Assembly: GCF_011009555.1 (NCBI RefSeq)
Contig: NZ_QXHD01000004.1
Span: forward strand, 5,075,822-5,139,821
From: Adonisia turfae CCMR0081
Lineage (GTDB): Bacteria > Cyanobacteriota > Cyanobacteriia > Phormidesmidales > Phormidesmidaceae
Direction: 5' to 3'
DNA: 64,000 nucleotides
In this document: positions 61,521-64,000 of the stretch, piece by piece
Position numbering within the stretch: the stretch's first letter is position 1
How the letters are laid out: every line of letters starts with the position of its first letter
Notes under the pieces: generated by a model
Databases searched by the model: none
Seen by the model: only the letters and a program-made list of their open reading frames with translations
What the model was told of the DNA's origin: nothing
Translations under genes and position numbers: made by a program

Positions 61521-61546
61521 TATGAGAGAAATCTCATATTTGTTGT
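61521..61546 (+). promoter_or_regulatory. GAAA-loop hairpin upstream of the oxidase operon
   Basis: TATGAGA (61521-61527) and TCTCATA (61532-61538) form a perfect stem closed by GAAA, followed by TTTGTTGTT. This is the shape of a weak intrinsic terminator or leader attenuator, about 218 bp before the first DUF2231 gene. The 61393-61755 gap holds no gene and otherwise only a short hairpin at 61698-61713. Confidence 0.3.
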
Positions 61547-61755
61547 TCCGTGCCTAAGCCGTTTTTCATAAAACCATGGGTCTTTTGGTAGCAATTGACC
61601 AAGATATAAAAATGAGTTGAAAGTTCAGCCTCAATTGACGAATTGTGCGCCCTAATGGATAAGAGGATATTCCTCAATAGACAATTCTAATTTGAAGTAG
61701 AGAGTATTCTCTATACAGAAAGAGCTGACTTCGTTTCTTCACATAGAGGCAACCA

Positions 61756-62259
61756 GTGTTCCAAAATCTATTACCCCCTCTCAATAATCACAATCTGCCC
61801 TATCCCGATACTATTCACCCCATCGTGGTGCATTTTGTTATCGCCATGGTGTTATTCGCTGTTCTTTGTGATGTGATTGGGTATTTCACCAAAAATACTC
61901 GCCTGTATGAGGTCAGCTGGTGGAATATGATGTTTGCGACGATTTCTATTTTTATTGCCGTTATTTTTGGCCAAATTGAAGCTGGTTTGGCTACGCCCTA
62001 CACAGTGGCTACTGGAGATCTAAATCTGCACACCCTGCTGGGTTGGTCCCTTTCTGGTATTTTGGCAGCCATTACGGGTTGGCGCTATATCATTCGACTA
62101 CGTACCCCAGATACATTACCGATGGCCTACATGGGGATGAATGTTGTCCTGACAGGAATTGTCTTATTTCAAACCTATCTGGGGGACAAATTGGTGTGGA
62201 TCTATGGGCTCCATACTGAAGCTGTGGTTGAGGCGGCACGGGGAGGTCTGTTGCAATGA
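61756..62259 (+). CDS. DUF2231 membrane protein 1 of the ARTO operon
   Basis: A 167-residue membrane protein starting at GTG 61756. Four transmembrane helices (about 25-45, 57-75, 89-107, 122-140) are clear. It opens with HPIVVHFVIAMVLFAVLCDVIGY, a DUF2231 hallmark with two His residues that could bind haem or metal. Two DUF2231-type genes precede the oxidase subunits in several cyanobacterial alternative-oxidase operons, to my knowledge. It overlaps the next gene by 4 bp (ATGA), so translation is coupled. It may be a quinol- or haem-binding accessory of the oxidase. Confidence 0.8.
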   Translation: MFQNLLPPLNNHNLPYPDTIHPIVVHFVIAMVLFAVLCDVIGYFTKNTRLYEVSWWNMMFATISIFIAVIFGQIEAGLATPYTVATGDLNLHTLLGWSLSGILAAITGWRYIIRLRTPDTLPMAYMGMNVVLTGIVLFQTYLGDKLVWIYGLHTEAVVEAARGGLLQ

Positions 62260-62885
62260 CCCTTGAACTGTTCAACGGTGAGCTTGTAACGCCAGTGTTC
62301 GCTATGGGAGTCAATGGTTTACCCTATAGTTTGCCAATCCATCCTAATCTGGTACATCTGACGTTGGGGTTGTTTATTGCTGCGATCGCATTTGATATTG
62401 TGGCTGCCCTATTTCCCCTTGAAAAGGCAATCTTTAAATTTCTCGCCATTCCAGCCACCAGCTCAAACCTTTACGACGTTGGCTGGTACAACATGCTGGC
62501 AGCGGCGATCATTACCTTTTTTACGGTAGCGGCTGGGTTTTACGAAATTCTGTTAGCTGATCCTCCCCAGGACATGGTCAGTCCTTGGGGATTGGGCGCA
62601 ATGGATACCATGGTGTGGCACGGTGTTGGCGGCGTACTTTTGTTAGGTCTGATTGTTGCCATGACTGTCTGGCGTGGATTTCAGCGGTATGTGTGGCGAC
62701 AGGATCGAGCACGTCAGGTGCAGTGGAGCTATTTAATTGCTGGTCTTGGCATCTTTGTACTGATGTTTGTTCATGGCACCTTAGGAGCACATCTTGGAGC
62801 CGATTTTGGTCTTCACATCAGTGCAGATCGGGTGATTCGAGCCGGACTTGATCCCAATACCCAACTGAATCTCTCCATCAAATAG
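62256..62885 (+). CDS. DUF2231 membrane protein 2 of the ARTO operon
   Basis: A 209-residue DUF2231 membrane protein, paralogous to the preceding one. It has the same opening pattern HPNLVHLTLGLFIAAIAFDIVA, an additional TSSNLYDVGWYNML segment and conserved His residues at the ends of helices (MVWHGVGGVLL, FVHGTLGAHLG). Four transmembrane helices are predicted. Its start overlaps the previous stop by 4 bp, and it ends 17 bp before ctaC, so all genes form one operon. Function is unknown; it likely assists the oxidase. Confidence 0.82.
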   Translation: MTLELFNGELVTPVFAMGVNGLPYSLPIHPNLVHLTLGLFIAAIAFDIVAALFPLEKAIFKFLAIPATSSNLYDVGWYNMLAAAIITFFTVAAGFYEILLADPPQDMVSPWGLGAMDTMVWHGVGGVLLLGLIVAMTVWRGFQRYVWRQDRARQVQWSYLIAGLGIFVLMFVHGTLGAHLGADFGLHISADRVIRAGLDPNTQLNLSIK

Positions 62886-62902
62886 TAGGAACCCTGACAC
62901 CG

Positions 62903-63820
62903 ATGAATCGACGCACGATTTTAATTTTAATGGGATTAGCCATTGCCGATCTCTTTATTAGCCTTTGGGTGGGTCAACAAGCCTATCACTGGATGCCGCC
63001 CCAAGCCTCGGCGGAGTCCGTACTAGTGGACAATCTGTTTAGCTTTATGACCACCATTGGTAGCTTCATCTTTTTAGGTGTAGTGGGGGCACTGCTATAC
63101 GCAATTTTGTTTCAGCGAGCGGCTAAATATGATGCCAGTGACGGCCCCCCCATTGAAGGCAACATTCCCCTAGAGGTGGTTTGGACGGCGATTCCGATCC
63201 TGTTGGTGATCTGGATTGGTACATTTAGCTATCAAACCTATGACCGTATGAGTATTCTTGGCCCCATGGAGCATAAGGCCATGGGGATGTCGATGGCAGA
63301 GGCTGCACCTATTGCATCCCCCGAGGCTGAACAGTCTCCCATTAATGTCTATGCGCGGCAATGGGCCTGGGAATTTCACTATCCAGCACACAATATTCGC
63401 AGTACCGAGCTGCATTTACCTGTGAATCAGCGGGCTAAGCTACTGCTGTCCTCAGAGGATGTTCTCCATGGCTTTTTTGTCCCCGCTTTTCGAGTCAAAC
63501 AGGATGTGGTCCCAGGCCAGGAGATCGGATTTGAATTTACCCCCATTCGAGAAGGGCGCTATCGGTTGCGAGATTCAGAATATAGTGGCACTTATTTTGC
63601 AGCCAATCAAACCAACGTCGTTGTGGAGTCTGCTGAAGACTACGAACAATGGCTGACAGCAGTGGCCTCTCTGCCCCCCACGCCAGCCCAGAATGTGGCC
63701 TATGAAGAGTTCAACCGCACCACCACCCAAAACCCCATTGGTTTAGGGTGGAAGACGGTTAAGCCAGCCCCTGCTCCGATTGTAAATTACGCCAGTTCAG
63801 AGGACGATTTCCATGAGTAA
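62903..63820 (+). CDS. ctaC: Cytochrome oxidase subunit II without CuA (ARTO type)
   Basis: A 305-residue subunit II with two transmembrane helices (about 5-24 and 50-70, with a second near 97-112) and a cupredoxin domain. The conserved electron-entry Trp region (QWAWEFHYP) and the first His (His189 in VLHGFFVP) are present. However, the CuA loop normally reading CSxxCGxxH is RDSEYSGTYF: Asp224, Ser228 and Phe232 replace the two Cys and the His. CuA cannot form, so cytochrome c is not the donor. Quinol oxidation, as proposed for the cyanobacterial alternative respiratory terminal oxidase, is likely. Its 3' end overlaps ctaD by 8 bp. Confidence 0.9.
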   Translation: MNRRTILILMGLAIADLFISLWVGQQAYHWMPPQASAESVLVDNLFSFMTTIGSFIFLGVVGALLYAILFQRAAKYDASDGPPIEGNIPLEVVWTAIPILLVIWIGTFSYQTYDRMSILGPMEHKAMGMSMAEAAPIASPEAEQSPINVYARQWAWEFHYPAHNIRSTELHLPVNQRAKLLLSSEDVLHGFFVPAFRVKQDVVPGQEIGFEFTPIREGRYRLRDSEYSGTYFAANQTNVVVESAEDYEQWLTAVASLPPTPAQNVAYEEFNRTTTQNPIGLGWKTVKPAPAPIVNYASSEDDFHE

Positions 63821-64000
63821 TGCATCTTTGGAGGTGACGCCCCCCAATCTCCAACCCCAACCGGGAGCCCCGGATAACTGGCGCAGATTTTTTAGTTTTA
63901 GTACCGATCACAAAGTCATCGGGATTCAATATATTGTCACTGCGTTTGTCTTCTTTTTATTTGGTGGCTTGTTGGCCATGATCATGCGGGGAGAGCTGAT
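63813..64000 (+). CDS. ctaD: Cytochrome oxidase subunit I, 5' end only
   Basis: The first 62 codons of an open frame that leaves the window at 64000. It starts at ATG 63813 inside the ctaC stop region. The sequence (FFSFSTDHKVIGIQYI, then FFLFGGLLAMIMR) is the conserved start of haem-copper oxidase subunit I. The catalytic His residues lie beyond the window, so the type of oxygen-reducing site cannot be checked here. Position fits the ARTO operon order ctaC-ctaD-ctaE. Confidence 0.92.
   Translation, partial: MSNASLEVTPPNLQPQPGAPDNWRRFFSFSTDHKVIGIQYIVTAFVFFLFGGLLAMIMRGEL

Overview
This 64 kb window is chromosomal DNA from a cyanobacterium. The octamer GCGATCGC (HIP1) and its flanking forms recur throughout. 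The gene set is also cyanobacterial: an FtsH-type protease, an LrtA-type hibernation factor, a DUF1822/CHAT-CHASE2 sensor cluster, a phycobilin-type heme oxygenase, and a CuA-less cytochrome oxidase subunit II of the alternative (ARTO) type. I cannot assign a genus. There is no rRNA, no tRNA that I can recognise, no CRISPR array and no intact insertion sequence.

Layout. (1) 0-5 kb: a minus-strand three-gene ABC exporter (ATPase, double FtsX permease, HlyD adaptor). (2) 5.3-12 kb: a small duplicated protein, FtsH, an orphan NrdG-like radical-SAM activase, heme oxygenase, a pentapeptide-repeat protein and a K+ channel with an unusual filter. (3) 12.5-25 kb: threonine synthase followed by a mosaic of small single genes. 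These include an isochorismatase-fold protein lacking its catalytic Cys, an ECF sigma factor fused to a ClpX-type zinc finger, a frameshifted ltrA, an SDR, MarR and LuxR regulators, and a rhodanese. (4) 25-30.6 kb: a secreted helical-repeat protein and the metY-metX pair for direct sulfhydrylation of acetylhomoserine. (5) 30.6-46 kb: a giant beta-propeller/HTTM membrane protein, a PAS-PAS-GAF-GGDEF-EAL protein, a secreted Excalibur protein, and a plus-strand group made of a sigma-like DNA-binding protein, a DUF1822 protein and a CHAT-CHASE2 membrane protein. A small protein with tandem repeats and a LuxR regulator follow. (6) 46-58 kb: SDR, a PhyH-like oxygenase, then a minus-strand run pflB-pflA-adhE-glgX-hpf. 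(7) 58-64 kb: a divergent ADP-forming acyl-CoA synthetase/GNAT fusion and the start of an ARTO-type terminal oxidase operon (two DUF2231 genes, ctaC, partial ctaD).

How the genes fit together. The right third reads as a dark/anoxic energy island. GlgX releases glucan from glycogen, PflB (activated by PflA) splits pyruvate to acetyl-CoA and formate, AdhE makes ethanol, and the ADP-forming synthetase can make acetate and ATP. Hpf parks ribosomes, and the CuA-less oxidase can dispose of electrons from quinol. The pflB run and the synthetase diverge from one intergenic region of about 870 bp that is rich in inverted repeats. Heme oxygenase and the NrdG-like activase at 8-9 kb may belong to the same low-oxygen physiology.

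The least-explained parts are the sigma-like/DUF1822/CHAT-CHASE2 cluster (39.1-44.6 kb), the propeller-HTTM fusion (30.7-34.5 kb), the sigma-ClpX zinc-finger fusion with a probable internal translation start (16.0-16.8 kb), and a dispersed palindromic repeat whose two copies differ by compensatory changes. All family names come from reading the sequence; no database search was run.
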